Shown here one piece after another: positions 43,032 through 51,883 of a DNA stretch of 64,000 nucleotides. This stretch comes from Deltaproteobacteria bacterium ADurb.Bin207. Lineage in GTDB: Bacteria; Myxococcota_A; Polyangia; Polyangiales; Polyangiaceae. The translations under genes and the position numbers were made by a program. The notes beneath the pieces are model-generated. The model made no database searches, was not told the DNA's origin, and saw only the letters and a list, made by a program, of their open reading frames with translations. The stretch lies in assembly GCA_002070115.1 (NCBI GenBank), contig MWCO01000004.1, forward strand, positions 100,679 through 164,678, given 5' to 3'. The first letter of the stretch is position 1. Each line of letters starts with the position of its first letter.

Positions 43032-43777
43032 ATCGAGCGAAAACCGCAAATCGGCTCGATGTAGGATTGGCGTTGACGCTGCTGGTCATCGCATGGCTCA
43101 TGGCCTTGACCGCTCCCGATGAACTTCGAGGCCCGTGGGACCTACTGTCCCATGGAGCACGATCCTGGACCGTCGTAGTCCTCCCCGCCGCATCGTTGGC
43201 AACCATCCTCGGAATCCCTCTGGGTATCGTCTCGACACTCATCACTCGCACCCATGCACGCCTCATCACCTGGCTGCTCGAAATCCTCGGAGGATTCCCC
43301 AGTATCATCCTCGTTGCCCTGCTCCGATCTCTGACCATACAATCCGACTACGCCCTGCCCATATCGATTATCGCCTTGATGGCCGTCCGCATCCCCGAAA
43401 CCGTTTGCTACGTTCGCACACAAAGCCTTCGCTTTCGCTCCTCCGAATCATACTTGGCAACCTACGCCCTCGGCGCCGGACCCGCTCGTCTGCTCTTCAA
43501 TCACTTGTTGCCATCCAACGCTCCAGCCCTGATCAGCATGACATTCATCAATGTCGGCGTTCTGACAGGCATTGAATCCGCGATGGCCTTCGTCGGACTC
43601 GATGCAACCCAATCGTCGTGGGGCACACAAATCGGACATGCCATCGCCCAAGGCCATATCCGCGAAACCCTCACCCCTATGATCGCCCTCATGGCCACCT
43701 TATTCGCTACCTATCGCCTCGCGGAAACAGCACGCCGTAGGATGTCCCCAAACACAATGCGCCCCACCGATGGTTGA
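43028..43777 (+). CDS. Dpp/Opp-type ABC permease, DppC-like
   Basis: The 249-aa protein has about five to six membrane spans. It carries the BPD pattern VLPAASLATILGIPLGIVST, GGFPSIILVALLRS and the EAA-type loop SSESYLATYALGAGPARLLFNHLLPS. The end block GIESAMAFVGLDATQSSWGT is the DppC/OppC signature for peptide or nickel importers. It starts inside the preceding permease gene (ATGA, 43028-43031) and presumably heterodimerises with it. The matching ATPases are not seen within the window. The substrate cannot be deduced. Confidence 0.86.
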   Translation: MNRAKTANRLDVGLALTLLVIAWLMALTAPDELRGPWDLLSHGARSWTVVVLPAASLATILGIPLGIVSTLITRTHARLITWLLEILGGFPSIILVALLRSLTIQSDYALPISIIALMAVRIPETVCYVRTQSLRFRSSESYLATYALGAGPARLLFNHLLPSNAPALISMTFINVGVLTGIESAMAFVGLDATQSSWGTQIGHAIAQGHIRETLTPMIALMATLFATYRLAETARRRMSPNTMRPTDG

Positions 43778-44183
43778 AACACCACTGCGCCAATTCTCCC
43801 CCATCACCCCCAGCCATCGCCCCCTTTCCCAACATCAACTCCAAGGACTGGTAAACCGTATGCCCTTCCACCGCTCGCCGGTTTCTTTTCCAATCCTTCA
43901 AGCCAAACGAGCATTTCAAGATGGCCGGGGCGCGAATCGAGGCGTCGAAGAGAATGGAACAACAACATCAACCCTCTATAACTATTTGATTTTATTATTT
44001 TAAATCTCAAGCCCTCGGCGTGTGGTCGTCATGACCGCTATGGCTCGAATAGACCGTCCCACGCAATCGCCTCTTATCGAACCCCACACCATTTGGCCGC
44101 CCTTGATGCTCTCCCCCGTCCGCCCATGGACGACCCCCCAGTTCGACAATCACGCTGTCAGCGACGTCGTGGTGGGTTGCGTA
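43778..44183. other. Convergent intergenic region with an AT-rich patch
   Basis: There is no convincing gene in this 406-bp stretch between the DppC-like gene and the convergent zinc-ribbon membrane protein. An AT-rich patch (43975-44005) stands out from the GC-rich surroundings. A short inverted repeat CGTCC / GGACG near 44127 lacks a U-tract. Confidence 0.45.
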
Positions 44184-45833
44184 TCAGGAGTTGACGAGCA
44201 TCAAAGCCGTGCCGTCTTTCCCGCAAAAAGTGGCTTCCACTCCGTAACGGGAGCCGCAGGTCGGGCAGACTTTGCCTTGCTTCACCTCGACACCCGCACG
44301 CTTCAAGCTTGAAGCGTTGAACAACGGAGCTGGTATCAAAGGTTGTTGATGTTGTGGGCAGTTTTTTTGCTCCAAGGGAAAAGCGCGTTCGCACGTTGGA
44401 CAAATTCCCGTGGCTGCCTTCGGGGCCCCGCTGATCGCGGCAACCTTGACCAACCGCGTTCCATCGTTTGGGCAAAACAGACTTCCCGCGGGATACTCTT
44501 GTTTACACAAGGGGCACACAACCGGCGGTGGTTTGTCTTGAACCGCACGGTCTACTTCGAATACCTCATGCCGTTGTCTCGACCTGGCTTCTGGTGGAGC
44601 GCCAACGACCATGCGTTCGGATAGCGGCACTTTCGGCACGACCCGTGGCGCCATTGGCTCGTCGCTTTCAACGCGCCGGTTTCGAGTTCCCCTTCGCAAA
44701 AAGAACAAACCGACCAGCACGACCAACAAGGCGCCCCCCCCTACGACCACCGCGAAAATCGTCTTTCGCTTCTTCGCCGTATCTTCCGCCACGGCAGTTC
44801 CACTTCCCAAGCTCGTCGTGGCAATCATCGCGGTCGCTACTTCATCGGTTTCTCCCAATTCGTTGAGCCCACGAATTTCCAACAACGATTCGTAGCGTTC
44901 TCGCGAAGCGACTTCGACGGAAACCCGAACGCTTTTGCCGCCCACACTGACCTGGATATCAGCGGTTCCCTCCGGTGAGTTTTCCTCTGCCGTTACTTTT
45001 CCGGTGGAGGAGACGGAGAGTTTGGCGGTTCCTTGCACCACACGCCACGTGGGTACGACGGAAGCGGGGCATCCTTGTTCATCGACCACCCTTGCGGAAA
45101 AAGAAAAGGAATCGCCTGCTCGAAGCAGCTTGCGCGCCGGACGCACTTCGAGACGGGCGGGCTCACCAGGCGAGGCGCAGTTTTTGATTCCATCGTCGAC
45201 CGTTTTCGCAACCGCAGGTGGGGTAGCAGAAGTCGTGGGCGGCGCAGAAGCAACGGATGAAGCCGCCGGAGGCGTCGCGCCCACAGCAGCTTCCCCTTGT
45301 CGCTGTATCAGGCGAAACGAGCGTGTACGACGTACCGAGGCAGTACATGCTTGGCCTTCGAGCATGAATTGGTACGAGCCGGTTTCGTCGAAATGGATCG
45401 CGTCATCCGTTGCGGAAATCGTTGTAACGACCGTGGCTTGTCGAGGATCATTGGCCGCCGTCGCACATCGATTGGACCATCCTCGGGCGGAGGCGGAATG
45501 CGATACCCGTTGAAGCCCCGGCGCCTGTTCCCAACAGTTGGTCGTACTGTAGGAGCGTCCCGCGCCTCGAATGTCCAGTTCATTACCCTGTTGCGTGATG
45601 GTAACCGTACCGCCCGGAGCGCCTTGGCCTCCCGGACGAGGACCGCACTTCGGTCCCCATTCGCCGACGTTGAATCGCTCCGTCATGGCCGTCGCAGACC
45701 ATGTTCCGCTCAATGTTTTGCGCTGTGCCCAGGCTTGGTGAAAATGACAGGTCAGCAAGCCCAACACGGTAAGAAGGGCAAATGCCTGAGCCATGGCACG
45801 TGGCGACAACGGACGAGACACAACGGAGCGCAC
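44184..45833 (-). CDS. Membrane protein with secreted sensor-like half and three cytoplasmic zinc ribbons
   Basis: The 549-aa protein starts at GTG 45833 (an ATG at 45794 is possible) with a signal peptide ending near HQAWAQ. The extracytoplasmic part first has a beta domain of about 150 residues with paired Cys, then an Ig-like/BIG2-type domain near residues 230-330 (LEVRPARKLLRAGDSFSFSARVVDEQGCP). One span (about 358-379, IFAVVVGGGALLVVLVGLFF) leads to the cytoplasm, where three zinc ribbons follow (CPLCKQEY...CPND, CPTCERAF...CPQH, CPTCGSRY...CGKD). The layout is that of a transmembrane signal receiver. The zinc-ribbon type echoes the FHA protein at 38998. Function unknown. Confidence 0.78.
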   Translation of the reverse strand: MRSVVSRPLSPRAMAQAFALLTVLGLLTCHFHQAWAQRKTLSGTWSATAMTERFNVGEWGPKCGPRPGGQGAPGGTVTITQQGNELDIRGAGRSYSTTNCWEQAPGLQRVSHSASARGWSNRCATAANDPRQATVVTTISATDDAIHFDETGSYQFMLEGQACTASVRRTRSFRLIQRQGEAAVGATPPAASSVASAPPTTSATPPAVAKTVDDGIKNCASPGEPARLEVRPARKLLRAGDSFSFSARVVDEQGCPASVVPTWRVVQGTAKLSVSSTGKVTAEENSPEGTADIQVSVGGKSVRVSVEVASRERYESLLEIRGLNELGETDEVATAMIATTSLGSGTAVAEDTAKKRKTIFAVVVGGGALLVVLVGLFFLRRGTRNRRVESDEPMAPRVVPKVPLSERMVVGAPPEARSRQRHEVFEVDRAVQDKPPPVVCPLCKQEYPAGSLFCPNDGTRLVKVAAISGAPKAATGICPTCERAFPLEQKNCPQHQQPLIPAPLFNASSLKRAGVEVKQGKVCPTCGSRYGVEATFCGKDGTALMLVNS

Positions 45834-45886
45834 GATCCAAGCCTACCAAAAAATGTTTCGGCAAGGCCGAAGCAAAAGGTTGAACC

Positions 45887-46540
45887 TCAGTCTGGACGGT
45901 CCACCGGAAGCCCTTCGGCTTCCCAACCAAGCACCCCTCCTTCGAGGAACCCAACCCCGATCCCGTCGTTGGCCAGCTCCTCGGCTAGCGCTTTGGATTT
46001 ATCGCCGCCACGACAATACAACACGGGCACGCCCGCTAGCATGTGCAGTTCCGCCAGTCGCCCTCGGATCTCTTCGAGCGGCATGTTGACCGCGCCAGGA
46101 AGATGCGCGCGAGCATACACAGGAGCCTCCCGCGTATCCACGAGGACGATCTGCCCTTGTTGCAGGAGTTGAGCCGCTTCGACAGGGGAAAGGGCCCCTT
46201 GCGCGCGCGGAAGAAAAGGCTCGATGAGTTGCATGAGCTGCGCTTTTCGCATCGCTCCCACCTTGCCGTTCACCAATCGCCCCCCCGCGAACACCATCGT
46301 GGTCGGCACCGACTGTATTCTGAGTTGACCCGCAAGTGCCGGTGAACGGTCGATATCGACCTTGACCAATTTCGCCTTGCCCTCCAATTCCCGAGCCAAC
46401 GCCTCGAACTCGGGAGCCATGGTCTTGCACGGCCCACACCACGTCGCCATGAAGTCCACCATCACCGGCAACTCGCATAACAGCACTTCTTCCTCGAAGT
46501 TGCGCTCATCCACCGTCGGGATCGAATCGTTCAATGCCAT
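45887..46540 (-). CDS. Thioredoxin-rhodanese fusion protein
   Basis: The 217-aa protein has an N-terminal thioredoxin domain with WCGPC at residues 34-38 and the cis-Pro segment SVPTTMV. The C-terminal rhodanese domain (about residues 115-217) has the persulfide-carrying Cys in YCRGGDKS and ends EGGVLGWEAEGLP. Thioredoxins reduce disulfides; rhodaneses move sulfane sulfur. One chain with both could pass sulfur from the Cys persulfide to the dithiol. There is no signal peptide, so it is cytoplasmic. It lies 88 bp after the metalloprotease-like lipoprotein gene on the same strand, so a shared transcript is possible. Confidence 0.93.
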   Translation of the reverse strand: MALNDSIPTVDERNFEEEVLLCELPVMVDFMATWCGPCKTMAPEFEALARELEGKAKLVKVDIDRSPALAGQLRIQSVPTTMVFAGGRLVNGKVGAMRKAQLMQLIEPFLPRAQGALSPVEAAQLLQQGQIVLVDTREAPVYARAHLPGAVNMPLEEIRGRLAELHMLAGVPVLYCRGGDKSKALAEELANDGIGVGFLEGGVLGWEAEGLPVDRPD

Positions 46541-46627
46541 CGGATCTCCTTCCAGAATCGAGCCTCCATTTGGTCATCCACCGTGCCAAATGCAAGGGGA
46601 AGCCGTGATCGAGCCAGGGAAAGCCTC

Positions 46628-47833
46628 TCACCACGCCCGACAAGCCGTGCCGTCACAACTGTCCCACAGGGTCTTGCGATACGAGGATATCTCCCCCATC
46701 CCGTTGTCCCACGGCGCTTTCCATGCCCCATTCGATGATTCGAGCAACCGATGGCATGGCTCGAAATGCTGCTCCAACAGTTCGCGCGTCTCTCGCCCCT
46801 GGTAAAACCACCGGTACATCTCCGCGAAATTCTCGGTTCCGGAGGCATACCCAAACCCCGTGCAATACGACGTCACGCAAAAGGCTTCCCGCTGCGCAGG
46901 CTTCAACTCCGCACAGTTCTTATGATCCCCACACATATAGGCACAAGGCGGACACGATGGATCCGCCGCCGAGCCGTTGACTACCGAGTAGTTGACCAGA
47001 TGCCCAACCTCGTGAAGCAGCACCGGACTGAATAAGTCATGCTCCGGCACCTGACCATGCGCGCGCTGCCCATCTCGATTCACCCGATATGCCCAGTACT
47101 TTCCGTAGTTTCCGGGCCCCCACCCATTCGGTTCCAAAAATAACCGCTTGTTCAACCATATCGTATGCCCATCACGAGCATCATGCGAAGGGTCCTCGCG
47201 ACTAAACGATGCTACCCCATGCAAAATCGGACGATCATCGATCACGAACGCATGCACGACCTGAAGATGATGCCAAGGCAATCGATTCAACGAGTTTTCG
47301 ATCAACCGGTACCAAGAAGGGCCTATCCATTCGGAAACACGAACTTTTTTCCCTTCCCGGGAACGCTCCCGGGGATGATACACGCGAACACAATGCGTCC
47401 TTTGCTCACCCCCGATCGTCCGGCGAATCGCCACGCGTCGAAATAAATAACCATCGTAACCAAAGACGCGTTTGGGGCCATGAGGGTCTTCGTACACCTC
47501 CGCCCATCGCGCCACCCGGTAATCTTCACAGGAATCAACACTCCTATGATTGTCGGTCCATGTCTCCTCGTCGCTCGACGAGGCGATGGACTCGTCGGAG
47601 GCGGTGTCGGCTTGCGCGTCTTTGCAGCTTTCGACTCCATCGAAAGGCTCGGATGGCAGCCGCGAAGACATGACCGTGGAGGTCACGGGCGAAGGGAAAG
47701 TCGATGGGGCCTCCGCAGGCGAATTCGCCGGTCCCGAACCACCCCCGGAATTGGTGCAGGCCACCACGATACACATGCTCCCCAACGCCCCAAGGCATCG
47801 ACAATCCACAGGTCGATCAAAACGCGGAAGCAT
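46628..47833 (-). CDS. Secreted metalloprotease-like lipoprotein (HEVGH)
   Basis: The 401-aa protein has a signal peptide with lipobox VVAC and a Ser/Pro-rich linker. A zinc site LHEVGHLVNYSV lies near the centre. A Glu in ENFAEMYRW further downstream fits the third ligand of gluzincins. Several Cys (CPPCAYMCGDHKNC and CVTSYCTGFGY) probably form disulfides around the site. No named family was recognised. The ATG at 47833 is used; the frame opens with TTG at 47860. It follows the polyferredoxin gene by 23 bp and so is likely in the same operon. Peptidase activity is inferred from the motif only. Confidence 0.72.
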   Translation of the reverse strand: MLPRFDRPVDCRCLGALGSMCIVVACTNSGGGSGPANSPAEAPSTFPSPVTSTVMSSRLPSEPFDGVESCKDAQADTASDESIASSSDEETWTDNHRSVDSCEDYRVARWAEVYEDPHGPKRVFGYDGYLFRRVAIRRTIGGEQRTHCVRVYHPRERSREGKKVRVSEWIGPSWYRLIENSLNRLPWHHLQVVHAFVIDDRPILHGVASFSREDPSHDARDGHTIWLNKRLFLEPNGWGPGNYGKYWAYRVNRDGQRAHGQVPEHDLFSPVLLHEVGHLVNYSVVNGSAADPSCPPCAYMCGDHKNCAELKPAQREAFCVTSYCTGFGYASGTENFAEMYRWFYQGRETRELLEQHFEPCHRLLESSNGAWKAPWDNGMGEISSYRKTLWDSCDGTACRAW

Positions 47834-47856
47834 GACTCGGAAGTGTGCGGCGGTCG

Positions 47857-48849
47857 TCAAATCCGCGCAACACCCAAAAACGTGGCATGCAAAGCCACGA
47901 CAACAACGATGAACACCGACCGCGCCCTATCTCCCCGCAACCCAAAGACGCGATATTCTAGGAATTTTCCGTGGCAGGCGCGAAAGCAGTCGCCACACAA
48001 CGTGCAGGACCAGCCAGGGCGCCGTTTTCGGATGTCATCCATCGATAGAGCATCGTAACGACAGAAGTGAGTGCAAGCACCACAATGATCGCAGCCGATG
48101 GCAATACGAACCCGAAACGGCGATAGCTTTCCCATGACCGTCGCGATCCAACCCATCGGGCAATACGACAAACAATGGGTCATGCTGCCGGTTTTTCGCG
48201 ACCACATCACCATGATGGCTACGCCCACGAACCCGAATACAATACCGAATCCAGCGGCAATCGTACCGTGTAGGCCAACCCAACGCAGCACGAGGGCTAC
48301 GCAAACCACCAGCGCAAGGATAGCCACCCGTGACCATCGTCGCCATTTCGGCAACGCCATCGGGCGTTTTCGAAGATGGGCCAAGCCGCTATCCCAAGCC
48401 CCGATATAGCAGAGGTAACTACACCAGGCAGGTCCGACGATCACAACCGTGATGGTAAACAAGATGGGCATGAACAAGCCCGAACCGCGATACACCGGTC
48501 CCGCAACGATCATGGCTGGCACGGGGATATGCAGCGCCCCGGTCATTAAAAACCTCTCGATTCCCGCCAGCCCAATAGCCAGTTGAAGAAAAAACACGAG
48601 CGAAAACAACCCCCAAAGCCGTCGACGCCACAGCGCGGATTTCCGAACGTCGAGCACGCGGGACGTCATCCATCCCGCATACGCCGAAAGAAGGGCGATC
48701 TCCACCCAACCGGCTCCGGCAAGGAAACGTTCCGCGAGCAACATCGGTCGTGTCACCTTGACTTGCACGATGGAAAGCAAGACCGCGGTGAGAACGGCCG
48801 CAGCACCCATCGTGCCGATACCTCGGCTTTTTTTGGCATCAGAACTCAT
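47857..48849 (-). CDS. Membrane-bound polyferredoxin, NapH/NosR-like
   Basis: The 330-aa protein has about six membrane spans. Cys motifs in the middle (WCSYLCYIG and CLSYCPMGW) are the CxxxCP type found in NapH/NosR proteins. Near the C-terminus two 4Fe-4S cluster motifs follow: CDHCGACTHFC and CTLCGDCFRAC. Such proteins move electrons from quinol toward periplasmic reductases or are used in cofactor assembly. No nitrate or nitrous-oxide reductase gene is near, so the acceptor is unknown. The ATG at 48849 has AGGA 7 bp upstream; the frame begins with TTG at 48879. It leads the metalloprotease-like gene by 23 bp. Confidence 0.87.
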   Translation of the reverse strand: MSSDAKKSRGIGTMGAAAVLTAVLLSIVQVKVTRPMLLAERFLAGAGWVEIALLSAYAGWMTSRVLDVRKSALWRRRLWGLFSLVFFLQLAIGLAGIERFLMTGALHIPVPAMIVAGPVYRGSGLFMPILFTITVVIVGPAWCSYLCYIGAWDSGLAHLRKRPMALPKWRRWSRVAILALVVCVALVLRWVGLHGTIAAGFGIVFGFVGVAIMVMWSRKTGSMTHCLSYCPMGWIATVMGKLSPFRVRIAIGCDHCGACTHFCRYDALSMDDIRKRRPGWSCTLCGDCFRACHGKFLEYRVFGLRGDRARSVFIVVVVALHATFLGVARI

Positions 48850-49082
48850 CGTACGTCCTCTCGACAGCGGTTCATCCAAGGTGAGTCCTGAGCGCTTCGC
48901 ATCGAATGGAACAGCGGATTATGCATCACCAAAGTCGGCTTGCGGCCGTCGGTTGTGGATAGCCGGAACAAGGCCGATGCACCTTGTCGAAACTTGTGAT
49001 GGCGAACAAGTCGAGAGTGGCAAAAGGTTCGTTTGGGAACTCGTTGAGCACTCACGGTTTCAGAATGGAAAAACGTCCGGAT

Positions 49083-50609
49083 TCAATAGCCCCATTCCGA
49101 CGGTCCTTCTTCCTTTCCCTTTGGCTTATTATTTTCCTTATCCCGTGAGGGAACGGATCGAGGGGGGAGATTGGGTTGCGGGCTCGTGGAGTTCGAACGC
49201 ATATTCGAACCGGTAGACGGCGTGGGTTCCGTAGGAAGTTCTGTCACGGCAATGGAAGGTTCATCGGAATGAGGGGTGGATGTCGGAGAGGCCGAGACAT
49301 CTTGTGTCGCGGAGGCCACCGGCACGGTATCGGCTGCGTTGGCAGAAGCCTTCGAGTCAGCCGATACACTCAATTCCGCGGGTTTGCTGGATGTCGGGGG
49401 CGGACGAAAAGTTCTCGACAGATACCAGGCGCCAACACCAACCCCACCCATCGCGGTCACGACAAGCAGCACTGCCACGCCTTTTCCCATCCACGACGAG
49501 CGAGCGACGGGTTGCGCTGGCATGATGGGCTGTGGCTGAACCGCATGGGCTGGTTGTTCCGCCATGGTTGCGGGTTTGGCGGGCAAAGAGACATCGGGAA
49601 GCTCGTGAATAGAAATCGAATCGACGCTGGAAGAGGATAAATGGACGGGCGGCACGGAGACTTCCGAACTTCCCCGTTTGAGCGACACGTTGTGCATGGT
49701 GGACATGAGGCCGTCTTCGGTGAAGTACGGCAGCTCATTGGCAGCCATTTCCAAACGCCATTGCTCGAGTTCGGCAAGGAATTCATCCGCGGATTGAAAG
49801 CGACGTTCGACATCCCGCTGGGTCGCTTTGTCCAATATGCGCAAAAAACCAGCATCAATTCCCGCAACCCAACGAGTGGCGGGGGTGGGAGCGGTGGTCG
49901 TAAGCTTGACCAACAGTTCTTTTACCGACTGCGCATGATAAGGGACGTGTCCCGTGACGGCTTTGTAAAGGATGATACCGACGGAGTACAAGTCTGCCCG
50001 GGCATCGACCGTTCCACTTCGTCGGAGCTGTTCCGGCGCCATATAGTGCGGTGTGCCGAGCACGGCATTGGCGTGGGATTCATCCAAGACTTGGCTTTCT
50101 TGACTCATCAAGAACTTGGAGACACCAAAGTCGATGATTTTCACGAAGTCCCGCTGCCCGAGTTTTTCCCAAAGAATGAATACGTTCCCTGGCTTCAAAT
50201 CACGGTGAACGATCCCGGCCCGATGGGCGGCGGACAACCCGACGAGCACCTGACGAACGATATGGACAGCTTGCATCGGGGTTAGGCGACCGACACGTTT
50301 GACTCGTTCTTTGAGGGTTTCTCCTTCGAGGAATTCCAACACGATGAACCGGGCACCATCTTCCAGCGTGCCGAGGTCGAGAACCTCATTGATATGATCG
50401 TTCTGAATTCGTCCCGCCGCTTGCGCCTCGAGTTCAAAACGCGTCGCAACATCGCGTTTTTTCAGCAGTTCCGGCAGCAATACCTTGATGGCCACGCGAC
50501 GAGAAATCAGGGTGTTTTCCCCCTCATACACGGCTCCCATGCCCCCTTTTCCGAGCACGCGAACCACACGGTATTTCCCGTCGAGAAGCTGACCGATACG
50601 CACGGTCAT
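49083..50609 (-). CDS. Transmembrane Ser/Thr protein kinase (PknB-like)
   Basis: The 508-aa kinase has all Hanks motifs in order: GKGGMGAVYEG (P-loop), VAIKVLL (Lys), HRDLKPGNVF (catalytic loop), IDFGVSKF (DFG) and APEQLRRSG (APE). The domain spans about residues 11-275. A Ser/Pro-rich stretch and one membrane span (about 372-393, VAVLLVVTAMGGVGVGAWYL) follow. The external tail of 110 residues is low-complexity Ser/Thr/Pro. No PASTA domain is present. The start is ATG 50609. It is divergent from the TPR/PEGA gene. Its targets could include the FHA proteins at 15694 and 38998, and PP2C at 40362 could oppose it. Confidence 0.93.
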   Translation of the reverse strand: MTVRIGQLLDGKYRVVRVLGKGGMGAVYEGENTLISRRVAIKVLLPELLKKRDVATRFELEAQAAGRIQNDHINEVLDLGTLEDGARFIVLEFLEGETLKERVKRVGRLTPMQAVHIVRQVLVGLSAAHRAGIVHRDLKPGNVFILWEKLGQRDFVKIIDFGVSKFLMSQESQVLDESHANAVLGTPHYMAPEQLRRSGTVDARADLYSVGIILYKAVTGHVPYHAQSVKELLVKLTTTAPTPATRWVAGIDAGFLRILDKATQRDVERRFQSADEFLAELEQWRLEMAANELPYFTEDGLMSTMHNVSLKRGSSEVSVPPVHLSSSSVDSISIHELPDVSLPAKPATMAEQPAHAVQPQPIMPAQPVARSSWMGKGVAVLLVVTAMGGVGVGAWYLSRTFRPPPTSSKPAELSVSADSKASANAADTVPVASATQDVSASPTSTPHSDEPSIAVTELPTEPTPSTGSNMRSNSTSPQPNLPPRSVPSRDKENNKPKGKEEGPSEWGY

Positions 50610-50749
50610 CGCAGCACCATATCCTCGATCGCTTGTATCACTCGCGTTGCGTGGCCGCAAGCCAACGGCTGCCGTTAGACCCCTGTCTTCGCCTCTTTCC
50701 TGGATTCAAAATAGGAAGCGGCGTAAGAGCCTGCTACCATGCGAGCAGG

Positions 50750-51772
50750 ATGCAATTCGCCGTATTGAAACGTTCCATTCTCACAGGATCGCTACTGTTG
50801 GCCATGGTCGCTTCCGCTTCTTTGGCGGAGGGACAACTCACCGATGCGCAGCGCAAGGCCGCACGAACCGCCGCCAACGAAGGGTTGCAAGCCTTCGAAT
50901 CGGGCGATTTCCCCCACGCCATCGAGCAGTTCGAGCAAGCCAACCAAATCATCCGCGCCCCTACCCATACGCTGTACATCGCTCGCGCCTACGCAAAACT
51001 CGGCCAATGGCTGAAAGCCAGGGAACTGTATTCCGAGATTGTACAGGAACCCCTTGCTGCGGAGGCTCCCCCTGCTTTCGTGCAAGCCCGCAAAGACGCG
51101 GAAAATGAGTTGGAAACGCTGGAAGCGCTCATCCCTCGTATCACCATCGAAATCTCGGGGCATGCCGACGAAACCGTCCAGGTGACGATGAATGACAAAC
51201 CGATCGCCGCCGAAGCGATTGGTGTTGCCCAACGGGTCGAGCCTGGCACCTACCTTTTTCGCGCAACCTCAGGTCAATTCCGGGCTCGGTCCGTGAAGAT
51301 CACGATCGCGGAAAAAGAACGTAAGACCGTCAATCTCGAACTCGAAGCCGAACCCCCACCATCGCCTTCGCCCACCGAACCCGTCGCCCCCGTGTCGACA
51401 TCGGCGAACCAAACGACTGTCTATCCGTATCTGGGCTACGGCGCTCTGGGAATCGGAGTCGCGGGCATCGCCTTGGGGTTTTACTTCAACAAACAACACG
51501 CGGACCGTCTTGAAGAGGGAGATTCCCTCTTCGATAAATGCAATCCGCGCGTTTGTACCGTAGAAGAGCGCAATCGCATCAGCGATATCGACGACGAGGC
51601 ATCCTCGAACAAACAGATGTCCACCATTTCATTTGTCGCCGGTGGGGTAGCGATCGTCGGCGGTGCCGCGCTTTTGCTTTTCGCCCCTTCGCAAAGCGGA
51701 TCCTCGGATACATCCTCGTCGGTTCGACCCTGGCTCGGATTGAATTCTGCCGGTATTTCGGGATCATTTTGA
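50750..51772 (+). CDS. TPR and PEGA-like protein with two C-terminal membrane spans
   Basis: The 340-aa protein begins with a signal peptide (KRSILTGSLLLAMVASASLA). TPR-like helices follow (residues about 30-115, NEGLQAFESGDFPHAIEQFEQ). A PEGA-like beta segment is at about 130-200 (VTMNDKPIAAEAIGVAQRVEPG). After a Pro-rich linker there are two hydrophobic segments, at 227-245 and 293-312. This is a recurrent architecture in Myxococcota and PEGA domains are linked to surface structures. Function unknown. The ATG at 50750 is used; the frame open from 50633 would overlap the kinase start. It is divergent from the Ser/Thr kinase gene, so co-regulation through the 140-bp gap is possible. Confidence 0.78.
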   Translation: MQFAVLKRSILTGSLLLAMVASASLAEGQLTDAQRKAARTAANEGLQAFESGDFPHAIEQFEQANQIIRAPTHTLYIARAYAKLGQWLKARELYSEIVQEPLAAEAPPAFVQARKDAENELETLEALIPRITIEISGHADETVQVTMNDKPIAAEAIGVAQRVEPGTYLFRATSGQFRARSVKITIAEKERKTVNLELEAEPPPSPSPTEPVAPVSTSANQTTVYPYLGYGALGIGVAGIALGFYFNKQHADRLEEGDSLFDKCNPRVCTVEERNRISDIDDEASSNKQMSTISFVAGGVAIVGGAALLLFAPSQSGSSDTSSSVRPWLGLNSAGISGSF

Positions 51773-51883
51773 TCCTTGCTCATCGCTGACTTGCCCGGCT
51801 CCGCTCGAGAAGCGTACAAAACACTTGCTCGACATGGCCGACCAGCCTTCACGCCCGTCATGACATTGAATCAGGAGCCAACG

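Noticed and set aside
43975..44005. AT-rich patch considered as a replication or attachment site
   Set aside because: It is short, has no repeated boxes or partner genes, and convergent intergenic regions are often AT-rich.
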